Source of the DNA: Pseudonocardia sp. CNS-139
Lineage (GTDB): Bacteria; Actinomycetota; Actinomycetes; Mycobacteriales; Pseudonocardiaceae
Reading direction: 5' to 3'
Length of the DNA stretch: 53,273 nucleotides
Assembly: GCA_001942415.1 (NCBI GenBank)
Contig: MKJX01000188.1
Coordinates: 1 to 53,273, forward strand
In this document: in pieces, positions 27,171 to 38,917 of the stretch
How positions within the stretch are numbered: position 1 is the first letter of the stretch
Layout of the letters: every line of letters starts with the position of its first letter
Notes under the pieces: model-generated
What the model was told of the DNA's origin: nothing
Seen by the model: only the letters and a program-made list of their open reading frames with translations
The model's database searches: none
Translations under genes and position numbers: made by a program

Positions 27171-27297
27171 TTGTCCACAGCACCCCCCGCCAGCCTGCCT
27201 CATCCGTCCGACAGAAATCAGCAGCTCCGGGCTTTGCTCCGGCGAGTTGTCCACATCAACCACAACTTGTCCACAGTTCTCAACTCGTCCGTCCACA
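27171..27297 (+). promoter_or_regulatory. Cluster of DnaA boxes upstream of ssd
   Basis: Three perfect copies of the actinobacterial DnaA box TTGTCCACA lie at 27171-27179, 27247-27255 and 27267-27275, all on the plus strand. A 7/9 match (CCGTCCACA) is at 27289-27297. Copies two and three are 20 bp apart, about two helical turns. They occupy the 270-nt stretch between 6C RNA and the ssd start, an AT-richer patch than its surroundings. DnaA could regulate ssd or be titrated here. No replication origin genes (dnaA, dnaN) are nearby, so this is not oriC. Confidence 0.85.
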
Positions 27298-27361
27298 CCC
27301 CCCTCCGCCCCGCAGGCTGGGTCCTACCGCTCACCCGAGCGGCGACCACGAGGGGGCAGCG

Positions 27362-28486
27362 GTGCGCACCGACCACGCAGACCAGCAGACCGACGTCGAG
27401 CGCCGGGGGCTGGTGATGATCTCCGATCCGGAGCTGCTCGACTCCGTGCTCCGGCTCGCCGCGGCCGCGGGATGCGAGCTGCAACGCACCGTCGACCCCG
27501 CGGAGGCACGGCCGCTGTGGAGCCGCGCACCGGTGGTCCTGCTCGATCCGCCGGCCGCGATGAGCTGCGGCCACGCGCGGCTGCCCCGGCGCGCCGACGT
27601 CATCATCGCGGTGCGGGGCGATCCCGATCCGGTGATCTGGCGGCAGGCCGTCTACGTCGGGGCGGCCCACGTGGTGTCGCTGCCCGAGGCGGAGCCGTGG
27701 CTGGTCGACACGCTCACCAGCGCCGCGGAGGGTGTCCGGGCAGGCGGGGCGGTCCTCGGCGTGGTCGGCGGGCGGGGTGGGGCCGGCGCGTCGGTGTTCG
27801 CGGCGGCCGTGGCCGTCGCCGCGGTGCGGGAGGGCGAACGCACCCTGCTCGTCGACTGCGACCCGCTGGGCGGCGGGCTCGACCTCGTGCTCGGCGCCGA
27901 GGCCATCAGCGGTCTGCGCTGGCCGGACATCGACGTCGGCAGCGGCCGGGTGCCGGCCCGCGCGCTGCACGACGCGCTCCCCGCACCGCCGGTGTCCCGC
28001 GACGCCGGCACCGGCTCGCTCTCGGTGCTCTCGTGCGACCGCTCCGGCCACGGGCCGTCACCCGCCGCCGTCATGTCGGTGATCGACGCGGGCCACCGGG
28101 CGGGCGAGGTCGTGGTGTGCGACCTGCCGCGCTACCCCACCGACGCGGCCGTCGCGGCGATCGGGGCCACCGACCTCGTCGCCGTCGTCGTCCCGGCCGA
28201 CGTGCGGTCGTGCGCGTCGGCCGGGCGGGTTGCGGCGGTGCTCGCCGAGCACGGCGCGCTCGCCGGGCTCGTCGTGCGCGGCCCGTCCCCCGGCGGGTTC
28301 GACGCGGGCGAGGTCTCCCGCGCACTCGGGCTGCCGCTGCTCGCGGAGATGCGCCCGCAGTCCGGCCTCGCGGCCGCGCTGGAACGCGGCTCCGACGCGT
28401 TCCGTCTGCGCGGGCCGCTCGCCGGCGCCGCCCGCATCGTGCTCGACGCGGTGCGCGGCGCGGCGGGCCCGGGAGTCCGGCCGTGA
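27362..28486 (+). CDS. ssd: Septum-site-determining protein Ssd / CpaE-like MinD-family protein
   Basis: 374 aa. An N-terminal receiver-like region (LVMISDPELLDSVLRLAAAAGCELQRT) is followed by a MinD/ParA-type domain. The P-loop is VVGGRGGAGASVFA near residue 138, a degenerate Walker A without the lysines, and RTLLVDCDPLGGGLDLVLG carries the A-prime motif. This is the Ssd/CpaE group, Rv3660c in M. tuberculosis, which inhibits septum formation when in excess and is linked to Tad pilus genes. GTG 27362 was chosen for its GAGGGGG site; the frame is open further upstream across DnaA boxes. Its stop overlaps the next GTG (GTGA), so it leads the tad operon. Confidence 0.88.
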   Translation: MRTDHADQQTDVERRGLVMISDPELLDSVLRLAAAAGCELQRTVDPAEARPLWSRAPVVLLDPPAAMSCGHARLPRRADVIIAVRGDPDPVIWRQAVYVGAAHVVSLPEAEPWLVDTLTSAAEGVRAGGAVLGVVGGRGGAGASVFAAAVAVAAVREGERTLLVDCDPLGGGLDLVLGAEAISGLRWPDIDVGSGRVPARALHDALPAPPVSRDAGTGSLSVLSCDRSGHGPSPAAVMSVIDAGHRAGEVVVCDLPRYPTDAAVAAIGATDLVAVVVPADVRSCASAGRVAAVLAEHGALAGLVVRGPSPGGFDAGEVSRALGLPLLAEMRPQSGLAAALERGSDAFRLRGPLAGAARIVLDAVRGAAGPGVRP

Positions 28487-29684
28487 GCGCCCCCGGCACC
28501 GCGCTCGGTCCCCGGCCCGCAGGTCCGGCCGCGGCCGGCCTCGTCGACCGGGTCCGGTCCCGGCTCGCCGCCGAGGGCGGGGAGATCACGCAGGCCGCCG
28601 TGGCCGCCGCCGTCCGGGCCGAGGCGGGCGGGGTCGCGTCCGACATGGACGTGCTCGCGGCCCTCCGGGTGCTGCGGCAGGAGTTCGTCGGCGCCGGCCC
28701 GCTCGACGAGCTGCTCCGCGACCCGCGCACCACCGACGTCCTCGTCTGTGGGCCAGGCGCCGTCTGGGTCGACCGGGGCGCCGGGCTGGAGCGCACCGGT
28801 GTGCGGTTCGCCGACGACGCCGCGGTCCGCCGGCTGGCCCAGCGCCTGGCGGTGGCGGCCGGGCGGCGGCTCGACGACGCGAGCCCGTACGTCGACGGGT
28901 GGGTGGCCGACGCCGGCGTCCGGCTGCACGCCGTACTGCCCCCGGTCGCCGCCGACGGCACGTGCCTGTCGCTGCGGGTGCTGCGTCCGGCCGCGCACGA
29001 CCTGGCCGCCCTGCGCGGGTTCGGCACCGTCGACACGGCGGGAGAGGCGCTGCTGCGGGCCGTGCTGGCCGCACGGCTCGCGTTCCTCGTGTCCGGCGGC
29101 ACCGGCACGGGCAAGACCACCATCCTCGCCGCGCTGCTCAGCGCCGTCGATCCGCGCGAGCGCATCGTCTGTGTGGAGGACGCCGAGGAGCTCCGCCCCC
29201 GCCATCCCCACGTCGTCCGGCTCGTGGCCCGCCCGGCCAACATCGAGGGCGCGGGCGGGGTGTCGCTGCGCGACCTCGTCCGGCAGGCGCTGCGGATGCG
29301 CCCCGACCGGCTGGTCGTCGGCGAGGTGCGCGGCGCCGAGGTGTGCGACCTGCTCGCCGCCCTCAACACCGGCCACGACGGCGGCGCCGGCACCGTGCAC
29401 GCCAACTCCGCCCGCGAGGTCCCGGCCCGCATGGAGGCGTTGGCCGCCGCGGGGGGCTGTCCCGCGACGCGCTCCACAGCCAGCTCGCCGCCGCGGTCCA
29501 GGTCGTGCTCCACATGCGCAGGCTCCCGTCCGGGGCGCGGGTGCTCGACGCCGCCGGCGTCCTGACCCGTACCTCGGGCGAGGTGACGGTCCGACCGGTG
29601 TGGACGGCCCAGCGCGGCTGGTCCAACGACCGCGCCGCCCTCGCCGAGCTCCTCGCCGAACGGGGGGTGCGACCGCCGTGGTGA
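28483..29684 (+). CDS. cpaF: Tad/CpaF-type pilus assembly ATPase (one frame break)
   Basis: About 400 aa of the type II/IV secretion ATPase family. The Walker A motif is FLVSGGTGTGKTTILAALLS (residues 205-213), the Asp box ERIVCVEDAEELRPRHPHVV, Walker B PDRLVVGEVRGAEVCDLLAALNTGHDGGAGTVHANS (given in part), including the His box. One G is missing from the G-run at 29453 (AAGGLSRDALHSQLAAAVQ expected), so the gene is read as whole. It powers assembly of Flp/Tad pili at the inner face of the membrane. GTG 28483 overlaps the ssd stop by 4 nt (GTGA). Confidence 0.9.
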
Positions 29685-30013
29685 ACGGACTGACCACCCC
29701 ATCCGCCGTCGCCACCGAAGCCGAGACAGAGGCGGTGACGGTCGAGAAGCAGCAGCCCGCTCGACGCACCGCATGTGGCATCGAGTGCAGCCATCACGGC
29801 GAGCCGGTCGGCGGCCGAGTCCGTGATCGCCACCCCGGCCGTTGCACCCGAGACACGGCTCGCACAGCGAAGGGCGGAACCGTCGTGGCGAGCCGGCTCA
29901 CCGCCGCACCCGCACCGGCCGAAGCGCTCGACGCCGACGGCGGCGTCGACCGGCGGCCCGCCGGACCGGTCGGTCTGCCGCTCACGCACCGAGGGGCGGG
30001 GTTGTCATGGTGA
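29681..30013 (+). CDS. Small hypothetical ORF between cpaF and tadB (doubtful)
   Basis: An open frame of 110 codons from GTG 29681, overlapping the cpaF stop (GTGA) and ending 7 nt inside tadB. The translation begins VNGLTTPSAVATEAETEAVTVE and has no recognisable domain. GC3 is high but clearly lower than in the flanking genes. The overlaps look like translational coupling, yet the 320-nt stretch may equally be a non-coding spacer or an eroded gene. I see no other feature in it. Confidence 0.25.
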   Translation: MNGLTTPSAVATEAETEAVTVEKQQPARRTACGIECSHHGEPVGGRVRDRHPGRCTRDTARTAKGGTVVASRLTAAPAPAEALDADGGVDRRPAGPVGLPLTHRGAGLSW

Positions 30014-30819
30014 GCTGGCTGACCACCGGACCTGTGCTCGCCGTTGCGGCGGCACTGCTCTGCGCCCCGGGTCCGGCCGCCACCGCACGGTTCGCCGCGC
30101 TGTGGCCGGCACCGTCCATGCGTCGGCGGTGGCAGCCGGTCACGATGGGCCCCGCCGCGCTCGGCGGGCTGGCCGGACTCCTCGCCGCCGGGCCCGGCGG
30201 CGCGCTCGCCGGGGCACTCGTCGCGCTGGCCGTCGGCAGGCGACGCGCACGTCACCGCGAGGCCGCCGAGGCCACCACGGCGGCCCACCAACTCGCCGGC
30301 GCGATCTCCCGCATCACCGAGGAACTGCGGTCGGGCAGCAGCCCGGCCGCGGCGCTCGGCGGCGTCAGCTCCGACGGCCCGCACGCACGGGCCGTGCTGG
30401 GGCCGGCGGCTGCGGCGGCCCGGCTCGGCGACGACGTGGCGGTCGCGCTCCGACGCGGCGCCGTCGCCCACCCGGGCACGTCCGCCGAGGTCGAGCGCAT
30501 CGCCGCCGCCTGGTCGCTCGCCGAACGCCACGGCATCCCGCTCGCCGACCTGCTCGGCCAGGCCCACGAGGACATCCGCTGGCGGGTCCGCTTCGCCGCG
30601 GGTGTCCGGGCCCAGCTCGCGGGGCCGCGCGCCACCGCAACCGTGCTCACCGCCCTCCCGCTGGTCGGCATCGGGCTCGGTCAGCTCACCGGCGCCGACC
30701 CCATCGGGGTCCTGCGCGGCGGAGTGCTCGGCCAGCTCCTGCTGGTGGCGGGCGTAGCACTGGTGGCGGGCGGCCACGCCTGGTCCGACCGGATCCTGCG
30801 ATCGGCGGTGCCGCGATGA
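30007..30819 (+). CDS. tadB: Tad secretion inner-membrane protein TadB-like
   Basis: About 270 aa. N-terminal hydrophobic stretches (VLAVAAALLCAPGPAA, PAALGGLAGLLAAGPGGALAGALVALAVG) precede a T2SSF-type cytoplasmic domain (AHQLAGAISRITEELRSGSSPAAALGG ... AERHGIPLADLLGQAHEDIRWR) and two C-terminal membrane segments. This matches actinobacterial TadB (Rv3658c type), shorter than proteobacterial TadB. The ATG (MVSWLTTG) follows GGGGCGGGG. Its stop overlaps the ATG of tadC (ATGA at 30816). It works with CpaF and TadC as the pilus platform. Confidence 0.82.
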   Translation: MVSWLTTGPVLAVAAALLCAPGPAATARFAALWPAPSMRRRWQPVTMGPAALGGLAGLLAAGPGGALAGALVALAVGRRRARHREAAEATTAAHQLAGAISRITEELRSGSSPAAALGGVSSDGPHARAVLGPAAAAARLGDDVAVALRRGAVAHPGTSAEVERIAAAWSLAERHGIPLADLLGQAHEDIRWRVRFAAGVRAQLAGPRATATVLTALPLVGIGLGQLTGADPIGVLRGGVLGQLLLVAGVALVAGGHAWSDRILRSAVPR

Positions 30820-31549
30820 GCCACGTCACGCCGGTGATCGCGGTGCTGCTCGCCGCCGCGGTGCTCCTCGGTCTGCGACGGCCGCAGCGCCCCGGCCCGG
30901 CTGCGGACGCTCCGCCGGCCGGCCCGACCTGCGGGCGCGCCGCCCGCTCCGCTGCGGGCGTCGTGGGTCGCGGTCGGGGCGGTGGCTGCCGGAGCCATCG
31001 GATGGGCGGTCGCGGGCCCGGCAGCCGCGCTCGTCCTCACCGCTGCGACGGGCGCAGCGGCGCGATCGCCGTCCGGCGGATGACCGCCGTTGCCGGGCCG
31101 GCCCAGGAACCCCCGGCCGACCTGGCCGGTGCGTGGGAGGTGCTGGCGGTCTGCTTGCAGGCCGGGTTGCCGGTCGCCATGGCCGTCGGCGCCGCCACCG
31201 AGCCGCTCCACGGCGCGGTGGGCGCCCGCCTGCGCCGGGTCTCCGGCCTGCTGGAGCTCGGCGCCGATCCCGCCGGCGCGTGGCTCGCCGCCGAGGACAC
31301 CCCGGCACTGGCGGCCTTCGCCAGAGCCGCGGGCCGGTCTGCGGCCACCGGCTCAGCCCTGGCCTCGGCCGCCCGCGCGAGGGCGCCCGCATCCGCGCCG
31401 AGCTCGTCGACGGCGCACAGGCCGGCGCGCAGCGAGCGGGCGTGCTGATCACCGCACCGCTCGGTCTGTGCTTCCTGCCGGCGTTCCTGGCCCTCGGCAT
31501 CGCCCCGGTTGTCATCGGGCTCGCAGGAGAGGCGCTCGCCGCATGGTGA
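30816..31549 (+). CDS. tadC: Tad secretion inner-membrane protein TadC-like (three frame breaks)
   Basis: The reconstructed protein is about 245 aa: MSHVTPVIAVLLAAAVLLG, then WVAVGAVAAGAIGWAVAGPAAALVL, the T2SSF core LAGAWEVLAVCLQAGLPVAMAVG and a final membrane segment LITAPLGLCFLPAFLALGIAP. Frame changes near 30935, 31060 and 31378 are explained by missing G/C bases. This is the Rv3657c-type partner of TadB. It overlaps tadB by 4 nt and is followed 57 nt later by the pilin gene, which has its own good ribosome site, fitting higher pilin expression. Confidence 0.78.
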
Positions 31550-31606
31550 CCACACGCCCCGGCCGGACGGTCCCGCCGAGGAACCGTGAGAGAAAGAGGA
31601 GAACCC

Positions 31607-31834
31607 ATGTCCCGACCCATCCACATCCCGCCGCCGGTGCCCCGCCGGCCGCCGAGGTTCCGCCGGCTCCGGCACCTCCTGGACGACGACACGGGGATGA
31701 GCACGGTCGAGTACGCGATCGGAACGGTGGCGGCAGCCGCCTTCGCGGCCGTCCTCTACGCCGTGGTCACGGGCGAGTCGATCGTCACCGCGCTGACCGG
31801 ACTCGTGGAGCGCGCGCTGACGACGGTGTTCTGA
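31607..31834 (+). CDS. Flp-type pilin, DUF4244 family (Rv3656c-like)
   Basis: 75 aa. A basic N-terminus leads to DDDTG|MSTVEYAIGTVAAAAFAAVLYAV: Gly before the cut, Glu at +5 and Tyr at +6, the type IVb (Flp) prepilin signature for a TadV/CpaA peptidase. The hydrophobic helix follows at once. The pilin would polymerise into thin pili or act in Tad secretion. AGAGGAG precedes the ATG. No prepilin peptidase is in the window, so processing must rely on a gene elsewhere. Confidence 0.88.
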   Translation: MSRPIHIPPPVPRRPPRFRRLRHLLDDDTGMSTVEYAIGTVAAAAFAAVLYAVVTGESIVTALTGLVERALTTVF

Positions 31835-32186
31835 CGTCCCGGCACGCCGACCACGGTGACCGCGGCGCGGTCACCGTGGAGGCGGCGCTGGCGCTCTGCA
31901 GCATCGCCTTGTTCCTGGTGCTGGCGATCGGGGCCGTCACGGCGGTCGGAGCTCGGTGCGGTGCATCGACGCGGCCCGCGAGCTGGCCCGCCTCGCGGCC
32001 CGCGGCGAGCCCGACCGCGGGCACGCCGTCGCCGCCCGGCTCGCCCCACCCGGCGCCTCGACGTCGCTGGTGCGCGAGGGCGACACGGTCGTGGCCGAGG
32101 TCTCGGCAGGAGTCATGCGGCCGCTGCCGATCGAGGTCGCCGCGCGTGCCGTCGCGGCGCTCGAACCCGGGGAGGTGCAGCCATGA
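31831..32186 (+). CDS. TadE-like pseudopilin (Rv3655c-like; one frame break, unusual start)
   Basis: About 118 aa: DRGAVTVEAALALCSIALFLVLAIGAV, a TadE-type N-terminal membrane helix, then ELRCIDAARELARLAARGE after a break near 31950. No ATG or GTG is in frame before the helix; the only near position is CTG 31831, which overlaps the pilin stop (CTGA), as ATGA and GTGA overlaps do elsewhere in this operon. GTG 31876 would begin within the helix. Either CTG is used or a base is missing here. It ends with an ATGA overlap to the next gene. Confidence 0.75.
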
Positions 32187-32716
32187 GCGCCGCGACGTCC
32201 CAACCCACCCGGGAACAGCCCTGCCCGACGTGGTCCGGTCCGGGTCCGGACGACCGCGACCCACAGCCGCTCGGGGCGCTCGCGCGGCAGTTCGTCCGAG
32301 ACCGTGGCCGGTGCCTTCCGGCAGCGCACCGCGAACGGCCGCCGGCCGACGACGGTGTAGCCACAGTCTGGGCCGTCGCCGGGATCGCGGTGGTCATGGG
32401 CGCGCTGGTGATCGCGATGCACGTCGGCAGCGCGGTCACCGCCCGGCACCGGGCCGAGGCGGCCGCCGACCTCGCCGCGCTCGCCGCGGCCGGGCACGCC
32501 GTCCACGGCACGGACGCGGCGTGCGAGCGGGCCGGGGAGATCGCGGCGGCGATGGATGCCGCCGTGGCCTTCTGCGCGCTCGACGGCTGGGACGCGCTGG
32601 TGGAGGTGCGGGTCGAGATACCGCTGTCGCTGCCCGGCACCGGTCCGGCCCGTGGACGGGCCCGCGGCGGACCCGTCCCCGAGCCCGCGCGGCACCCACG
32701 CCACCCGACCCGGTGA
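32183..32716 (+). CDS. TadE/TadG-like pilus accessory membrane protein (Rv3654c-like)
   Basis: 177 aa. A long polar N-terminus precedes DDGVATVWAVAGIAVVMGALVIAMHVGSAVTARHRAEAAADLAALAAAGHAV, the single helix and RAEAAADLAALAAA motif shared by TadG-like and Rv3654c proteins. The C-terminus is Pro/Arg-rich. The N-terminal 55 residues are unlike the usual short form, so ATG 32183 could be too early, but the ATGA overlap with the upstream stop supports it. Last gene of the ssd-tad operon. Confidence 0.75.
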   Translation: MSAATSQPTREQPCPTWSGPGPDDRDPQPLGALARQFVRDRGRCLPAAHRERPPADDGVATVWAVAGIAVVMGALVIAMHVGSAVTARHRAEAAADLAALAAAGHAVHGTDAACERAGEIAAAMDAAVAFCALDGWDALVEVRVEIPLSLPGTGPARGRARGGPVPEPARHPRHPTR

Positions 32717-33093
32717 TCCCCGCTCCAGGAGCCGCGATCGGCGGTCGACGTGTCCGGACGGGCGGTGGTGTCGCCGGCACGTTGTGTGTCCGGTCAGTCA
32801 CCGGAATCTCGTCGGCAGCTCGGCGCACCGCCGCCGCGTTCGTCGTCGGTGCCGGACCGATCGGCGACAGGCCCTGGTGGTCTACCTGGGCGAAAGCGCC
32901 TACTTGGTGGCGATTCTCCGGCGCCAACCGATCGAACCGCGAAGCCGCTCCCCGCACCGGCACTCCCCAGACCGCGGTGGGGCCGGCGCGTCCATCCCCG
33001 ACGCCCACCCCGGAACCGGCTCCACCGCGAATCGGCCGTCGCCGGCCGGCCCGGCCCCCGACGAGGCCGGCCGGCGGCGGCCCCGGAGCCCGG
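32717..33093. other. Gene-free stretch between converging tad operon and helicase
   Basis: 377 nt with no convincing gene, RNA or strong hairpin on either strand. The helicase frame appears to run through it only because its true stop at 33094 is in the shifted frame. A GC-rich GCCGGCCGG-type repeat near 33035-33075 could act as a weak terminator. Confidence 0.4.
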
Positions 33094-35435
33094 CTATCGG
33101 GCCGGCCGCGCCAGCGCTTCGAGCACCACGTCGAGCACGACGACGGCTCCCGACTTGTCCAGGGCACGTTGCCGTTGCCGCATTTGGGCGACTGCACGCA
33201 GGACGGACAACCGGCGAGGCACTCGCAGTCGCGGATCGCCGCGCGCGTCGCCGTGAGCCAGCGGGCGAGCACCGCATGGCCGCGCTCGGCGAACCCGGCG
33301 CCGCCGGGATGGCCGTCGTGCACGAACACGGTGGGCCGGCCCGTGTGCGGGTGCAGGGCCGTCGACATCCCGCCGACGTCCCACCGGTCGCAGATCGCGA
33401 AGAGCGGCAGAAGGCCGATGGCGGCGTGCTCCGCGGCGTGCAGCGCGCCGGGCACCCGCGGGTGCGGCACCCCGGCGTCGGCCAGCACCGACTCGTCGAT
33501 GTCGTACCAGACGCCCCGGGTCTGCAACACCTGCTCCGGCATGTCGAGCGGCACCGTGGCGAGCACCGTGCCGTCCGGCGCCTTGCGCTGGTAGGCCACC
33601 ACCTGAGACGTCACCGTCACCGCGCCGAACGACACCCGCACCCCGCCGTGGTCGCGGTGTTCGAGCACCCGGGCCACCTCGACGTCGGCGGTGGACCGGG
33701 CGTCGGTGCGCCAGTCCGGGTCGGCCGGGTGCACGACGGCGACACCGGCTTCCAGGTCCAGGTCGTCCACCAGGTAGCTCTCCCCGCGGTGCAGGTAGAC
33801 GGCGCCCGGGTGCACGGTGGCGGGGGCCGACGCCCCGTCCACCGTCCCGAGCATCCGACCGGTCGCGCCCTCCACCACGGCGACCTGGCCGATGCCCGAG
33901 CCCCGGATGTCCACGGAGTCGGCGGGGCGCTCCCGGGTCGAGGGCCAGTACCAGCCCGTCGGCCGCTTGCGGAGCACACCGTCGGCCACGAGCCCGGCCA
34001 GCACCGCCTCCGCCGGGCCGCCGCCGAAGACGCCCTCGACGTCAGCCACCGTGAGCGGCAGTTCGGCGGCCGCGCACGCGAGGTGCGGGGCCAGCACGTA
34101 CGGGTTGGCCGGGTCGAGCACACAGCCCTCGACCGGCGCGCCCAGCAGCGCCTCCGGGTGGTGCACGAGGTAGGTGTCCATCGGGTCGTCGCGCGCCACG
34201 AGCACCACCAGCGCCTCGTCGTCGGCGCGCCCCGCCCGGCCCGACTGCTGCCAGAACGACGCGCGGGTACCCGGGAAGCCGGCCACGACCACGGCGTCGA
34301 GCCCGGCGATGTCCACGCCCAGCTCCAGCGCGTTCGTGGTGGCGACGCCCAGGAGCCGGCCGTGCACCAGCCCGGCCTCCAGCGCCCGCCGCTCCTCCGG
34401 CAGGTAGCCACCGCGGTACGCGGCGACCCGCCCCACGAGACCCGGGTCGACGTCCGCCAGCAGCCGCTGGGCGGTCAGCGCGGTCACCTCGGCCCCGCGC
34501 CGCGAACGCACGAACGCGAGCGTTCGCGCGCCCTCCACGACGAGGTCGGCGAGCATCCGGGCCGCCTCGGTGCCGGCGGGCCGGCGCACCGGTGCGCCGT
34601 TCTCGCCTTCCAGCTCGGGCAGCAGAGGCGGTTCCCACAGCGCGACGGTCCGCCCGGCGTTCGGGGAGGAGTCCTCCGTGACGGCCACGACGTCGCGCCC
34701 GGTGAGCCGCCTCGCGAACTCCGCGGGCTCGGCCACCGTCGCCGACGCGAGCACCACGGTGGGCTGCGAGCCGTACCGCGCGCAGATCCGCAGCAGCCGC
34801 CGCAGCAGCAGGGCGACGTGCGAGCCGAAGACGCCACGGTAGGTGTGGCACTCGTCCACCACGACGAACCGGAGCCTGCGCAGGAACGCGGCCCACTGGC
34901 TGTGCCGCGGCAGCACCGAGCGGTGCAGCATGTCCGGGTTGCTGAAGATCCACCGGCTGTACCGGCGCGCCCAGTCGCGGGCCTCGGTCGGGGTGTCGCC
35001 GTCGAACGGCGCCGGGCGCACGTCCGGCAGGCCGAGCGCGTCGAGCGCCCGGAGCTGGTCCGCGGCCAGCGCCTTCGTCGGCGAGAGGTAGAGCGCGGTC
35101 GCGCGGGGCTCGGCGGCCAGCCGGGCGAGCACGGGCAGCTGGTAGGCCAGCGACTTGCCCGACGCCGTGCCGGTGGCGACCACGACGTCGGTGCCGCCCG
35201 TCGCCAGCTCGGCCGCCTCCACCTGGTGCCGCCACGGCGCGAGCACACCCTGTGCCCGCAGTGCCTCCCGCAGCTCGGCCGGCACCCACTCCGGCCAGGG
35301 GACGGGCCGGCCGGCGCGCGGCGGGAGGTGCTCGACGTGCCGCAGCGGGCTCCTGCCGTCCGGGCCGCCGCTGCCCGCCAGCACCCGGCGGAGCAGGTGC
35401 TCGCCCCGGCCCGGCGAGGGGTTCGCCACCGTCAC
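33094..35435 (-). CDS. DEAD/DEAH-box helicase with DUF1998 zinc domain, MrfA/Rv3649-like
   Basis: About 780 aa, superfamily 2. Walker A VVATGTASGKSLAYQLPVL, DECH box VVVDECHTYRGVFGSHV, motif III VLASATVAEP and motif VI QQSGRAGRADDEALVV are visible. The C-terminus has the four-cysteine site CECLAGCPSCVQSPKCGNGN of MrfA-type helicases, which repair mitomycin-type DNA damage in Bacillus. The last 30 residues (LDKSGAVVVLDVVLEALA) are in another frame after a break near 33170. I chose GTG 35435 (VTVANPSPG) with GGAGG 10 nt upstream. In mycobacteria Rv3649 sits at the same place in the block. Confidence 0.9.
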
Positions 35436-35774
35436 GGCACGCTCGCCTCCAGCACTCACGGTCACCGAGGTTGGCACATCGCACCGACGGTCGGGGCATC
35501 GCCCGCACCCGGCGTGGACGCCCGGTGGCTGCGCCCGACGGGCCGGCACGAAGGCGCGGGCAGCAGCGGAATGCACGTCCGGGGATGTCCCGCAGCGCTC
35601 GTGACCGTATCGTTATCCGCTTCCACCGCTGCCCCTGGCTGCCGAGCGGCCCGGGACACACACATACACTGCACCCGCTTGACCCGCGCCCACCTGCGGC
35701 AACGGGCAATCACGAGACGCCAGGGGTGCCGTCTGTGTTCCCTGGCCCGGTATTTCACTGAACCAGGAGGACGG
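35436..35774. other. Divergent intergenic region between helicase and hppA
   Basis: 339 nt with no gene. GTGACCGTATCGTTATCC (35601-35618) is an AT-richer island that could carry a -10 element or a regulator site. TTGACC (35679-35684) could be a -35 box but has no good -10 partner. An AGGAGG-type site lies directly before hppA. No cspA gene is present, although mycobacteria carry one (Rv3648c) near here. Confidence 0.4.
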
Positions 35775-38087
<2,313 letters not shown>

Positions 38088-38115
38088 CGCTCGTCGGGCA
38101 CCGCTGATCCATTTC

Positions 38116-38149
38116 GGGGGCCGCGCATCCGAACGGGTGCGCGGCCTCC
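38116..38149 (+). terminator. Terminator after hppA
   Basis: A 15-bp stem including G-U wobbles, GGGGGCCGCGCATCC with GGGTGCGCGGCCTCC, closed by a GAAC tetraloop and followed by CTCGTTTAC. It lies 28 nt after the hppA stop. Confidence 0.8.
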
Positions 38150-38224
38150 CTCGTTTACAGAGCAACAGACGGTCGCTGACCGTGACGCGCGCCGCGTGTC
38201 CCAGCGCACCGCAGCGGAGGAAGC

Positions 38225-38776
38225 ATGAGGACACGGAGGTTGGGCTACACGCTCCTGTCGGCGCTCGTGCTGCTCGTGGCCGGGTGCGGCGGGGGGTCGA
38301 GCGCGGACCCAGACGCGGTCGCGTGGACCGGCAACGTCTGCAGCGCGCTCGGCGGCTTCACCCTCGCCGTGGCGCGGCAGCCGCAGGTCGACCGGAGCGA
38401 CCCGGCGGCCGCGGTGCGCGGCGTCGGCGAGTACCTCGCGTCCACGTCGGGCGCGCTGCAGGAGTCGGTCGCCGCGCTGGACCGGGTCGGCCCCTCACCG
38501 GTGGACGGCGGCGACGAGTACGTCACGCGGCTGCGGGACGCGCTGGTCCGCATCCGGGAGAGCTTCGAGGCGGCGCGGGCCCAGCTCGCGGTCGTCGACC
38601 CGGCCAACCCGGAGCTGCTCGCGACGGCCCTGCCGGCCGCGATGGCCCCGCTCCAGGAGCTGCGCACCATGCCGAGCCCCACCGAGGGCCTCGGCGCCAA
38701 CGACGCGCTCCGGACGGCGAGCGAGCAGGCGCCCAGCTGCCAGGTCCTGGGCACGGTCGGCCGGGCACCGGAGTAG
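38225..38776 (+). CDS. Putative lipoprotein, paralogue 1 of a tandem pair
   Basis: 183 aa with a lipoprotein signal: MRTRRLGYTLLSALVLLVAGC, lipobox LVAG-C at residue 21. The mature part is helical: WTGNVCSALGGF, a region RVGPSPVDGGDEYVTRLRDALVRIRESFEAARAQL, and a late Cys in APSCQVLG that may pair with the Cys of VCSALG. I do not recognise the family. The next gene encodes a related protein, so a duplication is likely. GGAGG lies just before the ATG. Confidence 0.75.
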   Translation: MRTRRLGYTLLSALVLLVAGCGGGSSADPDAVAWTGNVCSALGGFTLAVARQPQVDRSDPAAAVRGVGEYLASTSGALQESVAALDRVGPSPVDGGDEYVTRLRDALVRIRESFEAARAQLAVVDPANPELLATALPAAMAPLQELRTMPSPTEGLGANDALRTASEQAPSCQVLGTVGRAPE

Positions 38777-38917
38777 GGCGCCGCGCCGGCCACGACGGAG
38801 CGCACACGTCCGATCGCGCACCGTCCTGAGCCGGTCGCAGCAAGGGGGCTGCGCCGGTCGGCCCAGGCCCGGCGGGCAGACTGGACGGCGTCCCGTCCCC
38901 GAGCCGGAGCCGGAGCC

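Noticed and set aside
27171..27297. The DnaA box cluster as chromosomal origin
   Set aside because: No dnaA, dnaN, recF, rpmH or AT-rich unwinding region nearby; genes match the internal ssd locus.
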